A stretch of 64,000 nucleotides of DNA from contig NZ_VCBL01000001.1 of the NCBI RefSeq assembly GCF_007896435.1, positions 649,345 to 713,344 on the forward strand, in the 5' to 3' direction. Positions within the stretch are counted from its first letter, which is position 1; every line of letters begins with the position of its first letter. The notes beneath the pieces are model-generated. The model searched no databases. It saw nothing but the letters and a program-made list of their open reading frames with translations, and was not told the DNA's origin. Below are positions 53,790 to 63,624 of the stretch, one piece after another. This DNA is from Rummeliibacillus suwonensis (lineage in GTDB: Bacteria; Bacillota; Bacilli; Bacillales_A; Planococcaceae). The position numbers and the translations under genes are program-made.

Positions 53790-56480
53790 TTATTGAGTTT
53801 TTTCATCATCTTTGCTAGGTTCCTGATGGTTATTTGAGTCACCTGTACCCGTGTTACCTGAATCATTTTGGTTATTTGAGTCATTTGAATTATCTTTTTC
53901 ATTCGACTTATCTTTTGACTTATCATTTGAATTTCCATCATTCTGATTTGAGCTGTTCGGGTCATTCGAATTCACAGGTTTTTTTGTGTTGTTCGGACTG
54001 TTTTTGTTATTTTTATTGTCTGTTTTATTGTTGTTTGTGTTATTTGTATTAGTTTCGGAATTATTTTCAGTTTCTTTCTTCTTCTCTTTTTCCTTCTTTT
54101 TCTTTTCCTTTTCTTCTTTTTCTTTTGCACCGAATAGTTTTGAATAATCTCCACCAAATGGACTTAATATCTTTTGCTTGAAGGCATTTGATAAAACACC
54201 TCCTGAGAAGGCTGTTTCAGCACCTGGTAACATAACATTAGCATTGAACAAATCGGTGCGTGAATTTCCAGAACATGCATCTGTATAGGCATTACCTGTA
54301 ATTCCACAGAAAGTTTGGCTGACAACACCAGATGGCTGTTTGAAAGTCTTACCGTTTGCAGTAGCTAATGTTGGGTTCGTATCATAAACAGCATTCATCA
54401 ATCGAGCCCACAGCAGGTTTATACGCGTACTTGGTTCGCCATAGACACCATTAGCTTGATATAGTGTTTTAGGTTGATCATAGCCCATCCAAACACCTAA
54501 AGAAATATCAGGGTTATAGCCGACTAACCATACATCTTTGTATTCTTGGGATGTACCCGTTTTGGCAGCAAAATCTGCTCTAAACTTCAAATTGCTATTG
54601 GCAGTTGCACCTGTACCTTGTTTTAAAACATCCCGCAACATATCTGTAGTAATATAGGCTGTCTGTTTACTGTAGACTGTCTTCGTTTTTTCTTTATGCT
54701 TATAAATAGTTTTACCGTTGTTATCGACGATTTTAGAAATCATATAGGCATCTACAAATTTGCCGCCATTGGCAAATGTCGCATAGGCATTTGTATTTTC
54801 TTCAATGGTGACGCCATATTTTAGCGCACCGATAGCAGTCGCATAGTTCGTATAGTCATCAGCATCTAAACTTGTAAAACCGTTTTTCTTTAATAATCCA
54901 GCAGGTCTATAATTCATGATCTGCGCATATAGCCGAATAGCCGGTAAGTTCTGAGAATCTTTTAGGGCTTCACGTGCTGAGATCAAGCCACGCTCATCTG
55001 TTTCAGTATAGTTAGAAGGTGACCATCCATTTATACTGAATTTTACATCTGCAACGGGGCTACCTGCGCCAATCACACCATATTGAATAGCTGGTGCATA
55101 GACAAGTAATGGCTTCATAGTAGAACCATTAGAACGTTTTGCCTGTGTGGCATGATTCAATTCCTCTAATTTATGATCTCTACCACCGACAAAACTTAAA
55201 ATCCTACCAGTCTTGTTTTCTATCACAATACTACCCACTTGGACAGGATCGGGAACATTACTAACCTTACCCGTTTCGGAGTCCGTCACTTGCTTAGTGA
55301 AAGTTGTACCGTAATAAGGGAAGTTATCTTTTACCTTTTGCATCGTATCGTACATTTTTTTATCGATAGTTGAGTAGATTTTATATCCTTTTGAACGTAA
55401 TTCACGGTCTGCTAGGATGACATATTTTTCTTTTAGCTTGTCTTCTTGGTCTAATCGGTCAACATCGATCCCATCTTTTTTCGCTAAAATCTTTGCCATA
55501 ATATCTTTTGCACGATTTTCGATTTCATAGGTTACGTACGGATATTTTTCTTCTGGGCGAACTTCTGGTTTGCGGAAATCTTTTTTAATATTGTATTTCA
55601 ATGCTTTTTTGTATTGCTGATCTGTGATATAACCCGTTTCATGCATACGGTATAAAACGGTTTTCATTCGATTAATACCAAGTTGCAAACTTTTAGCGTC
55701 TTTCAGCTTGCCACCTTGTGTAAAAGGTGTATAGGCGAATGGAGATTGAGGAATCCCGGCGATATACGCAGCCTGTGCAAGATTTAAATTTTTAGCACTT
55801 TTATTAAAAATTCCTTCAGCAGCAGTTTCGACCCCGGCAATATTGCGTCCACTAGCATTTCGTCCATAAGGTATAACATTTAAGTAGGCCTCTAAAATTT
55901 CATCTTTGGTCATAAAATGTTCCAAGCGCATAGCAAGAAGTAATTCCTTTGCTTTCCGCTCATAAGAAACTTCATTTGTTAAAATTTGGTTTTTGATCAA
56001 TTGCTGCGTCAAAGTGGAACCACCAGTTTGAGTATTCGAGTTGCTCACATCTTGTAGTAAACCACGTACTACTGCTTTTGGCACAATCCCGTTATGTTGG
56101 TAAAAATATTCATCCTCAGTAGCTAATACAGCATGAGTAACATTGGGTGAAACTTTGTCCAAAGATGTTTCCTGACGTTCTAGATCCGTCCGCATTTTTC
56201 CTAAATACTTATTACTAGCAAAATAGAGTGTACTGGTTTCATCATAATCAAAGATGGCACTGCGCATTTCTGCTTTTGAACGTAAAGGCTCATCTTTAAC
56301 AAGAGAAGCGAAGTAACCAGCACCAATTGAACCGACAAATACAAATCCCATCACAATAAAGAGGATGAAAATTAATAATAAGTTCCAAATAACACTAGAA
56401 GTAATACGAAAATATTTCATCCTTGTTGTTTTGGATAATTCATCGATTTTTTGATTTATATTGGCTATCCATTCCTTCAT
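53790..56480 (-). CDS. Class A penicillin-binding protein (PBP1A family)
   Basis: An 896-residue bifunctional wall synthase. TM helix at about 28-50. The GT51 glycosyltransferase domain has ATEDEYFYQHNG (catalytic Glu) and GGSTLTQQLIKN. The transpeptidase domain has SNGSTMKPLL (STMK, catalytic Ser), KDSQN (SxN) and AAKTGTSQEYKD (KTGTS). The last ~110 residues are a low-complexity tail of Lys/Glu followed by Asn/Ser/Asp, probably threading the wall. ATG 56480; the ribosome binding site upstream is weak. It is not the gene found between acsA and tyrS in my memory of B. subtilis. Confidence 0.93.
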   Translation of the reverse strand: MKEWIANINQKIDELSKTTRMKYFRITSSVIWNLLLIFILFIVMGFVFVGSIGAGYFASLVKDEPLRSKAEMRSAIFDYDETSTLYFASNKYLGKMRTDLERQETSLDKVSPNVTHAVLATEDEYFYQHNGIVPKAVVRGLLQDVSNSNTQTGGSTLTQQLIKNQILTNEVSYERKAKELLLAMRLEHFMTKDEILEAYLNVIPYGRNASGRNIAGVETAAEGIFNKSAKNLNLAQAAYIAGIPQSPFAYTPFTQGGKLKDAKSLQLGINRMKTVLYRMHETGYITDQQYKKALKYNIKKDFRKPEVRPEEKYPYVTYEIENRAKDIMAKILAKKDGIDVDRLDQEDKLKEKYVILADRELRSKGYKIYSTIDKKMYDTMQKVKDNFPYYGTTFTKQVTDSETGKVSNVPDPVQVGSIVIENKTGRILSFVGGRDHKLEELNHATQAKRSNGSTMKPLLVYAPAIQYGVIGAGSPVADVKFSINGWSPSNYTETDERGLISAREALKDSQNLPAIRLYAQIMNYRPAGLLKKNGFTSLDADDYTNYATAIGALKYGVTIEENTNAYATFANGGKFVDAYMISKIVDNNGKTIYKHKEKTKTVYSKQTAYITTDMLRDVLKQGTGATANSNLKFRADFAAKTGTSQEYKDVWLVGYNPDISLGVWMGYDQPKTLYQANGVYGEPSTRINLLWARLMNAVYDTNPTLATANGKTFKQPSGVVSQTFCGITGNAYTDACSGNSRTDLFNANVMLPGAETAFSGGVLSNAFKQKILSPFGGDYSKLFGAKEKEEKEKKKKEKEKKKETENNSETNTNNTNNNKTDNKNNKNSPNNTKKPVNSNDPNSSNQNDGNSNDKSKDKSNEKDNSNDSNNQNDSGNTGTGDSNNHQEPSKDDEKTQ

Positions 56481-57000
56481 CTTTTTAATTATTCGACCAA
56501 TGCCAAAAATCTAAATCTTTATCAATTATGCCTCGCTCTGGATTTTGAATGGTGCTTGCACACAATCCACTCCTCTCAAAATTCGTGACATCCATTGGAG
56601 GTTTTATTTTTATCCAGTGTTGCGTACTTACTGAATGAAGATAAAAGTTTATAAAGATTGGATGGTGCACTTTTGACAGTAGGTCTACCTCCTTCAATTG
56701 TTTTCGCTGAAATTCACTATTGATGCATCCACAATAGATGATTTCTATGCAGCTACTGTTGTTTTAGAAGTATGCTAATTTGATGTTGTTTCATAGGGTG
56801 CCTGTTAGAGAAATCACTCGTCTATTCATTTCATTGAACAACAGTCTTATCTACATTTTGCTCACTTCTTATTAAAAGATGGTTACCATGCTTATCAATT
56901 TAGATTAAGCAGTTTAGTATCATTACACTTGCATACTAATAACCTTCTAAAATATTGTCTATTATACCATAATACGAATTGACAATAATATATATTAAAA
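56481..57000. other. 520 nt gap between the penicillin-binding protein gene and tyrS
   Basis: A 70-codon open frame on the minus strand (56485-56697) ends 4 nt before the pbp start. It has GGAGGTAGACC overlapping its beginning but matches nothing I know. The rest is AT-rich without signals. I leave the frame uncalled. Confidence 0.35.
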
Positions 57001-57030
57001 TTGACAATGGTCTAGATGTACATCTATAAT
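57001..57030 (+). promoter_or_regulatory. Promoter of tyrS
   Basis: TTGACA at 57001-57006 and TATAAT at 57025-57030 with an 18 nt spacer: a near-consensus SigA promoter just ahead of the T-box leader. Confidence 0.8.
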
Positions 57031-57049
57031 GGGGTACAATAGTCATTAA

Positions 57050-57279
57050 TCATTTTCTGGCGTTGAAGGATGCGCAGTAGTGGACATATTTCCTGTTTAG
57101 AGAGCTAGCGGTTGGTGCAAGCTAGACATAATATGGACATGAATTACACATTTGGAGCGAGAACGGTAGCGACGATAAAGCTATTGAAGCGGGAGAATTG
57201 TATATTCTTCAAGCTGGGTGGTACCGCGTTAAATTCGTTATTAACGTCCCTGCATTTTATGTGCAGGGGCGTTTTTTTG
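57050..57279 (+). promoter_or_regulatory. T-box leader of tyrS
   Basis: The T-box sequence GGGTGGTACCGCG is at 57216-57228. The leader terminator ACGTCCCTGCA / TGCAGGGGCGT with TTTTTTT is at 57244-57278. Upstream are AGAGAGCTAGCGG, GGTGCAAGCTAG and a TAC triplet in GAATTACAC (57141-57149), the expected tyrosine specifier. Confidence 0.92.
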
Positions 57280-57313
57280 GTTTTAAAGTGACGGTGCATA
57301 TCATCTAAAATGA

Positions 57314-58630
<1,317 letters not shown>

Positions 58631-58969
58631 TTAACGATAAGGTAAATCGTCTTGTTGATCTTTTATGTATATGTGAAAGTTTGAGATTCATGAAGAAAGG
58701 ATGCTCGCTATATGCTGATGAAATTTCAACAGTATACTTATTCACATTCAAATGTATAAAAGATGTAATGTTTTCTTTCAAATTAATGGGTGACTTTAAA
58801 GTACTTTCTAATACTTTGAAGTCACCCTATTTTATTCCCTTTTAGGGTAGTCAACTCTTCATATGAAGACATAAATAAGTGAGTGATAAACTCCCGAAAA
58901 GGTTGATTAGTTCGACTAATACACAATGCGGATGAAGAAACTCACTGTATGAAGCTTCGCTATATGAAA
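58631..58969. other. Gap after tyrS with terminator and repeat debris
   Basis: Contains the terminator GGGTGACTTTAAAGTA / TACTTTGAAGTCACCC plus TATTTTATT (58788-58836). A worn 3' half of the TTTTATCCCGC repeat (about 58888-58968: AAAGGTTGATTAGTTCGAC, ATGCGGATGAAGAAAC, GAAGCTTCGCTATATG) abuts the stop codon of the next gene. Confidence 0.6.
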
Positions 58970-59782
58970 TCAGGTATGGTCAATCCAGCTAGGCAATACA
59001 ATGTGGGAGTATTCGGCAGGATGTAATATTTTGGCCAATTTCAAAGCACCTTCTAATAATCGAGGAGAAGGGCGGCAATAGAGCCATTCCTCCATGATAT
59101 GCAGATGTCCCTCTGCAATCGCGGTGAGTTCTGGCCAACCAGGTCGTTTCATGAGTAGGGAGGGGTTAATTCGCTTATAGGGTACCCCTACCCATGCTAG
59201 AAATATAAAATCAGGATTGCGCAGACGAACATCCTCCCAGTCTGTTTGAACACTAGCTTCTCCTACATCATTGAATAAATTATACCCACCAGCTATTTCA
59301 CTTATTTCAGTAAGCCAATTGATTTGACCTGGTGTGAAGACTGGATTGGGCCACCATTCCCAATAACAAGCTGGAATGTCAGTACAGTTCTTTGCTACTA
59401 ACCGCATTTTTTCAATAAATGCTTCAAATTGAGCAGCCCTTTTCATACCACGGTCAGGGATAAGACATGCTTTGGCTACGTTTCTCAAATCCTCGACGAT
59501 TTCCGATAAGCTATTGGCATTTAATACAAGATGGGGAATCCCACGTCTTTCTAATTCCGCTACGTTTTTTTCCATGCCAGGTACACTTAAAGAAGCTAGC
59601 ACTAAATCGGGTTCTAATTTTTCAAGCATATCCATATCTATTGATAAGTCCGGCCCTAATTTAGGTAAATTTTCTATTGTAGAAGGCCAATCAGAAAAAT
59701 CGTCGACAGCAATCAGATTGTTTTCTAAACCCAAATAAGCCAAAATTTCTGTATTGCTTGGACAAATAGATATTAACTTCAT
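58970..59782 (-). CDS. BtuF-like cobalamin/periplasmic-binding-fold protein without signal peptide
   Basis: A 270-residue protein of the BtuF/FecB-type substrate-binding fold. It has ISICPSNTEILAYLGL at the N-terminus, GPDLSIDMDMLEKLEPDLVL, NPVFTPGQINWLTEISEIAGG and LRNPDFIFLAWVG. Normal members are exported lipoproteins feeding an ABC importer. This one starts directly at the mature domain, without a signal sequence, lipobox or neighbouring permease, so it may be cytosolic. ATG 59782 follows AGGAGC. Similar stand-alone versions exist in Bacillales, role unknown. Confidence 0.8.
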   Translation of the reverse strand: MKLISICPSNTEILAYLGLENNLIAVDDFSDWPSTIENLPKLGPDLSIDMDMLEKLEPDLVLASLSVPGMEKNVAELERRGIPHLVLNANSLSEIVEDLRNVAKACLIPDRGMKRAAQFEAFIEKMRLVAKNCTDIPACYWEWWPNPVFTPGQINWLTEISEIAGGYNLFNDVGEASVQTDWEDVRLRNPDFIFLAWVGVPYKRINPSLLMKRPGWPELTAIAEGHLHIMEEWLYCRPSPRLLEGALKLAKILHPAEYSHIVLPSWIDHT

Positions 59783-59908
59783 TAGAAACGGCTCCTTTCC
59801 CTCAAAAATTCCATAAGTTGTGTGTTATTATAACATCCTCCTGAAGGAAAATTCTCCAGCAATCTCATTGCCCTTTTGCATTCTCAACATCCTGAAAGTC
59901 GGCACTTG

Positions 59909-60157
59909 CTAAAAACGTTGGACTTTTTCTATGATTTTCATTGCCTGATTCGGCTCATAGCCCAGCACCCACTCACCGTTAATGCAAGTTTGAGGAGCGC
60001 CGAGACGTCCAGTCTGTTGCATCAAAAATTGTGCCATGTCTGGATCATTATGAATATTGATGACTTTAAAGTCTATGCTTTGCTCATGTAAGAAATTTTT
60101 CATCAATTCACAATATCCACAATTTGTAGTTGAATATATGGTTACATCCAATTCCAT
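59909..60157 (-). CDS. Glutaredoxin-family protein (NrdH-like)
   Basis: An 82-residue thioredoxin-fold protein with the redox motif CGYC at residues 13-16 (TNCGYC) and the cis-Pro segment LGAPQTCIN. It likely reduces a partner disulfide in the cytosol. ATG 60157 follows AAAGGAGAAAAAAT. Confidence 0.88.
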   Translation of the reverse strand: MELDVTIYSTTNCGYCELMKNFLHEQSIDFKVINIHNDPDMAQFLMQQTGRLGAPQTCINGEWVLGYEPNQAMKIIEKVQRF

Positions 60158-60299
60158 TATTTTTTCTCCTTTGTAATAGTTTTTCTTATAGAATAAACTT
60201 GAAGTATTGACCTAGTGAATTTGTGTTGAAATGTATATAAATATTAGGATAGAAACTATTTAATTACACCTTCTATTAGCATAGAGGAATATTTATATC

Positions 60300-60381
60300 A
60301 TACTGTCAGGGGTATTCGAGTGCAATGAATTTGTTTTCATTCATTTGCTTTTCTTGACATAATACCTTTAGGGGATATAAT
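60300..60381 (+). promoter_or_regulatory. Promoter and two CstR/CsoR-type operator-like sites
   Basis: TTGACA (60354-60359) and TATAAT (60376-60381) with a 16 nt spacer form a near-consensus promoter. ATACCTTTAGGGGATA (60362-60377) fills the spacer, and ATACTGTCAGGGGTAT (60300-60315) lies upstream. Both have the ATAC...AGGGG(TAT) pattern of operators for this repressor family. Repressor binding between -35 and -10 would block transcription. Confidence 0.7.
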
Positions 60382-60421
60382 ATCGATACGAGTTATATTC
60401 AAAGTTTTTAGGGGTGAATAG

Positions 60422-60685
60422 ATGGAATATAATGATCAGATTCGCAATCGTTTAAAGCGTTTAGAAGGTCAGCTAAAAGGTGTTATTAGAATGATTGATG
60501 AAGGAAAAGATTGCAAAGAAGTCGTTACACAATTATCTGCTTCACGTTCTGCCATTGATCGAGCAATCGGATTAATAGTTAGTACAAATTTAGTATATTG
60601 CATGTCAGATGAACAACAACTTCAAGATAAGAATAAAGAAGCGCTTATTAAAGAAGCTGTTGATTTATTAGTGAAAAGTCGTTGA
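60422..60685 (+). CDS. cstR: CstR-type persulfide-sensing repressor (CsoR family)
   Basis: An 87-residue all-helical CsoR/RcnR-family repressor. Cys31 (GKDCKEVV) and Cys60 (NLVYCM) are at the positions of the two reactive cysteines of staphylococcal CstR. The residue four before Cys60 is Asn56, not the His needed for copper binding in CsoR. It should therefore sense persulfides or related sulfur species by forming a Cys31-Cys60 di- or trisulfide, not copper. ATG 60422 follows TAGGGGTGAATAG. A rhodanese follows 162 nt later, which fits sulfide handling. Confidence 0.85.
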   Translation: MEYNDQIRNRLKRLEGQLKGVIRMIDEGKDCKEVVTQLSASRSAIDRAIGLIVSTNLVYCMSDEQQLQDKNKEALIKEAVDLLVKSR

Positions 60686-60847
60686 TAGAGTTGGAGCGTT
60701 CAAGCTGGATAATTTATTGAAAGGGAGGATCGAGGCATCATTTAGGACTTCAAGCGATGGACTGAAATGATTCGAGATCCACTGCCGAAACTAGATAAGC
60801 TGTAGCGGAGAGCGCTCTATAGCCAAATAAGAAGGAGACAAGTTCGT

Positions 60848-61144
60848 ATGAAAATTATTACACCAGAAGAAGTATTAAAAAAGATTGATGAAGGACAAGA
60901 ACTCCATCTTATTGATGTTCGTGAGCCAGAAGAAATAGCCACTGGAAAAATTGGCATTGCACAAACGATTCCATTGGGAACTCTTGAATTCCATCTAGAT
61001 GAGTTGGATAAAAATCTTGAATATATTATGGTTTGTCGTTCAGGGCGCAGAAGTGCACAAGCAACATCATTTTTAGAGGAAAATGGATATAAAGCAGCTA
61101 ATATGGAAGGCGGAATGTTAGCGTGGGAAGGTCCTGTAGAATAG
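60848..61144 (+). CDS. Rhodanese-domain sulfurtransferase
   Basis: A 98-residue single rhodanese domain. The active-site loop is VCRSGRRSA, with the catalytic Cys and a positively charged loop. The N-terminal IDVREPEEIATGKI and C-terminal MEGGMLAWEG are typical. It moves sulfane sulfur from persulfides to thiols or cyanide in the cytosol. Together with CstR it forms a small sulfur-stress set. ATG 60848 follows AGAAGGAGACAAG. The 150 nt before it are filled by repeat-like DNA. Confidence 0.9.
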   Translation: MKIITPEEVLKKIDEGQELHLIDVREPEEIATGKIGIAQTIPLGTLEFHLDELDKNLEYIMVCRSGRRSAQATSFLEENGYKAANMEGGMLAWEGPVE

Positions 61145-61162
61145 TTTAAAATGGTGATTGAA

Positions 61163-61197
61163 GAAGGGGTATGCTTTTCGTAAGCATACCTCTTTTG
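61163..61197 (+). terminator. Terminator of the rhodanese gene
   Basis: AGGGGTATGCTT pairs with AAGCATACCTCTTTT around TTCGT. Confidence 0.82.
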
Positions 61198-61218
61198 GAA
61201 TTGAATTTTGATGTTGTT

Positions 61219-61285
61219 GAATTTTATCCCGTTAAAGCGGGATAAAAGGTAAAAAGGCCAGACTATAAATAGCCTGGCAAAGGAT
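61219..61285. repeat. Two short hairpins, the first a remnant head of the TTTTATCCCGC family
   Basis: TTTTATCCCG TTAAAG CGGGATAAAA (61219-61244) is a perfect inverted repeat using the opening words of the dispersed repeat. AGGCCAGACTATAAATAGCC with TGGC follows. Confidence 0.6.
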
Positions 61286-61350
61286 TGGATTGAAGAAGAG
61301 GCATAAGTTTTAGTAACTAGGCATTACTAAGAAAATCTCCTTTGATTTTC

Positions 61351-61707
61351 TTATCTTCTTCCCCAATGATGTGGCGGGCAGCAACCATTATGGGGCTTAC
61401 CGCACATAGTATTTGTTTCGACATATTCGTTTACCACAGACTCTGTATGAGGGAAGTAATGTTGGTTATTGATAACATGACGATTAACTGTTGTTGTATG
61501 AGACGGATGGATATGTGGGACTACAGTATTTATGACGTTTGTTCTAACATATTGTCTTGTTGGTGAAACGCGTGCTGGGTCGAATTGTGCAGGAGATGTT
61601 TGCGGCGGACAGAATTCTGCAGGAGATGTTTGATGTGGGAAACAATGTGCTGACATACCTTGATGACCTCTCCCGCCAAATGAATGATCGTGATATTTGC
61701 TGTTCAT
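61351..61707 (-). CDS. CotD-family inner spore coat protein
   Basis: A 118-residue His-, Pro- and Cys-rich protein. The core VVPHIHPSHTTTVNRH then QHYFPHTESVVNEY matches CotD. The N-terminal half has repeats of the type CPPQTSPAQF. It shows that the organism forms endospores. ATG 61707 follows AAAGGAGGTCATAAA. CATATGTTA at 61753-61745 on the minus strand fits the SigK -10 (CATANNNTA), a weak hint of mother-cell expression. Confidence 0.88.
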   Translation of the reverse strand: MNSKYHDHSFGGRGHQGMSAHCFPHQTSPAEFCPPQTSPAQFDPARVSPTRQYVRTNVINTVVPHIHPSHTTTVNRHVINNQHYFPHTESVVNEYVETNTMCGKPHNGCCPPHHWGRR

Positions 61708-61753
61708 TTTATGACCTCCTTTGTAATAAGGTATATGTCATTAATAACATATG

Positions 61754-62090
61754 AAAAGAAAGGAAGTGGGGAGTGGTTTTATGCCTATTTGATTTTCAAA
61801 TAAAAAATTTATGAAATAACAAAACATGTGATTCCATTTTGACTCAATTGAATGTATTGATGCAATCGTAGTTAAGTTCTTGTAAACTATTCAAGTTATT
61901 ATGTAGCTCTCTCATAAAATAGAAGAGCTTTTTTATATGTTTACTACTTAAAGGCTGAGAGTAAAGCATTAGAAGTTGTATTATAATAAAAATCCCCTAA
62001 TCATAGGATAGTTTTGTGAAATCGTTTCCGAAAACCATGTTCATAAAAGAGACTCACTATCTCAGAGCCATTTATATGATTTAATTTTTG
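61754..62090. other. Gap with one terminator-like hairpin
   Basis: No gene. AGCTCT / AGAGCT with TTTTTTAT at 61905-61936 is a short terminator. The rest is AT-rich and unexplained. Confidence 0.45.
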
Positions 62091-62097
62091 GAGGGTC

Positions 62098-62638
62098 TAG
62101 GCTAAACAATGGTATGGTAAGAAAGACATTCGTATTGAAGAAAAAGAATTAAAACCATTAAAAGATCATGAAGTAACCGTTCGTGTCGCATGGGCAGGGA
62201 TCTGTGGTAGTGACTTATATGAATATCAAAAGGGACCTGTGTTTGTACTATTTGAAAAAGCAGATGAACTCACTGGGGAAATCGTCCCTGATGGCGTAGA
62301 TGTAACATTTGAAGTGGCTGGCGTGGCTCCAACCTTTAAACAAGCCATCGATTCAACTCGTGCACGAGGGATAATGGTGATCGTTTCTATCTTTGCGCGT
62401 CCTATCGAATGAACCCATTACATTTAACGAATACAGGTGTCAAAATCACTTCAACCATTGCTTATACCCCAACTACATTCCAACAAACTGTAGATTTAAT
62501 GGGCACTGGCCGATTGAAACCACAAGGTAACGTCACCTCTCAAATTATATTAGACGATATTGTAGAAAAAGGCTTCGGAGCATTAACAAACGACAAATCT
62601 CAAGCTAAAATTCTAGTTGAATTAAGTGGAGAAAAATA
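62098..62638 (+). pseudogene. Decayed 2,3-butanediol dehydrogenase-like (zinc ADH) gene
   Basis: The reading frame from 62101 gives AKQWYGKKDIRIEEKELKPL then VRVAWAGICGSDLYEYQKGP, the N-terminus of BdhA-type zinc alcohol dehydrogenases including the first zinc ligand (GICGSD). It then jumps to GVDVTFEVAG of the late NAD-binding domain, so roughly 180 residues are missing. After RPIE there is a stop at 62410, and the C-terminal part resumes in another frame (MNPLHLTNTGVK ... ILDDIVEKGFGAL). GGAGGG at 62091 is still present but the start codon position reads CTA. Three independent lesions: no product expected. Confidence 0.85.
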
Positions 62639-62689
62639 AATCCTGCTACTATAGATGTAAACTTCATAAATAGTGAAATAATTATAGAA

Positions 62690-62729
62690 ATAAGAGACCA
62701 TGAGATATTCCTTCGTGGTCTCTTATTAT
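62690..62729 (+). terminator. Terminator after the pseudogene
   Basis: ATAAGAGACCATGAG pairs with CTTCGTGGTCTCTTATT. Confidence 0.8.
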
Positions 62730-62838
62730 GTAATTTTGAATAGAATGAGTTAAAAAGTAATTTAAGTTTCAATGATATTATGGAGGAGATTTTTGTGGTA
62801 AAATAATTTACAAAAATACCAATAAAAAGAGGAGAATT

Positions 62839-63624
62839 ATGAAGCAATTTGCGGATGTTTTAATTGTAATAGATTTACAAAATGCAGTATGTACTGGAGT
62901 GGGGAATTTATATAATTTATATAATTTATATAATTTAGATGATTTATTGATAAAAGGTAAATAAAAGAATCACGCGTGTTGATTTTACAAAAAATAGGGG
63001 TGTCTGTTTGACAGAGTTTTTCAAAAACTCTGTATTTTTAGGACTATTTATATAGATTGGAGCGGAGGCTTGCTCGACTCCAGCGGGAAAAGCGAATAGA
63101 TGAGACCCCGCAGCGTAGCGAGGAGGCTCAGCATTCGCCCGCAGGAAAGCGAGCAAGCCGGAGTGGAAATTAACAAATCCTCTTATTTTTATGGATTAAA
63201 CTTGGATAATCGACACGCTTGTAAGAGAATATCTTTATACAAAGAATTGGATAAACCTGTAATTTTTGTGCAACACTGTGATGATGAATTAGTACCTGAA
63301 GAAGATTCATGGAATATCAATTCAAAGATAGACTTTCGTAAACAAGACCTTTTTGTAAGAAAAACTCATGCTAATTCATTTTACAAAACTAATTTGAAGG
63401 ATCTCTTAGATATATTATCTATACATAGTATTGAATTTTGTGGAGCCCAAACAGAATATTGCATGGATGCAACTATCAAATTTTTCCATGGATTAGGATA
63501 TAAAAATTATATGGTGCGAAAAGCAACTTCTACTTTGAATAATGCCTATATGTCTGCAAAAGAGACTATTAATTTTTATGAGAATATATGGAGTAATAGA
63601 TTTTTAGAATTTATAGAAGACTGA
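62839..63624 (+). pseudogene. Isochorismatase-like hydrolase gene split by a miniature element
   Basis: The 5' part (62839-62960) encodes MKQFADVLIVIDLQNAVCTG with the catalytic Asp and a triplicated 12 nt stretch giving NLYNLYNLYNL. The 3' part (from about 63231) encodes RISLYKELDKPVIFVQHCDD, VRKTHANSF (catalytic Lys) and FCGAQTEYCMDA (nucleophile Cys). Between them sits the 251 bp element at 62971-63221 with its 9 bp duplication. Removing it leaves a one-base frameshift near 62957, so a second lesion exists. Family: cysteine hydrolase, substrate unknown. Confidence 0.88.
62971..63221. mobile_element. Miniature inverted-repeat element, copy 3 (251 bp, without hairpin modules)
   Basis: Ends CACGCGTGTTGATT and AATCGACACGCTTG are imperfect inverted repeats. 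Flanks TAAAAGAAT (62962-62970) and TAAGAGAAT (63222-63230) are a 9 bp duplication with one change. The left 110 bp match copy 2 closely. Both hairpin modules of copies 1 and 2 are missing: CTCGACTCC joins directly to AGCGGGAAAAGC, and GTAGCGA to GGAGGCTCAGCATTCGCCC. Confidence 0.9.

Noticed and set aside
56485-56697. 70-codon gene upstream of the penicillin-binding protein
   Set aside because: No recognisable family and unusual composition (KVHHPIFINFYLHSV). It may be chance; kept only as a gap note.
60422-60685. Copper sensor CsoR
   Set aside because: The His four residues before the second Cys is replaced by Asn, and the next gene is a rhodanese, not a copper ATPase or chaperone.
60686-60847. 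Another miniature element between cstR and the rhodanese
   Set aside because: TTGGAGCG and AAGCTGTAGCGGAGAGCGC are reminiscent of the family, but order and ends cannot be aligned with confidence.
63100-63624. Complete 174-residue isochorismatase starting at 63100
   Set aside because: Its first ~40 codons are miniature-element sequence; the real start is at 62839, so it is a split pseudogene.
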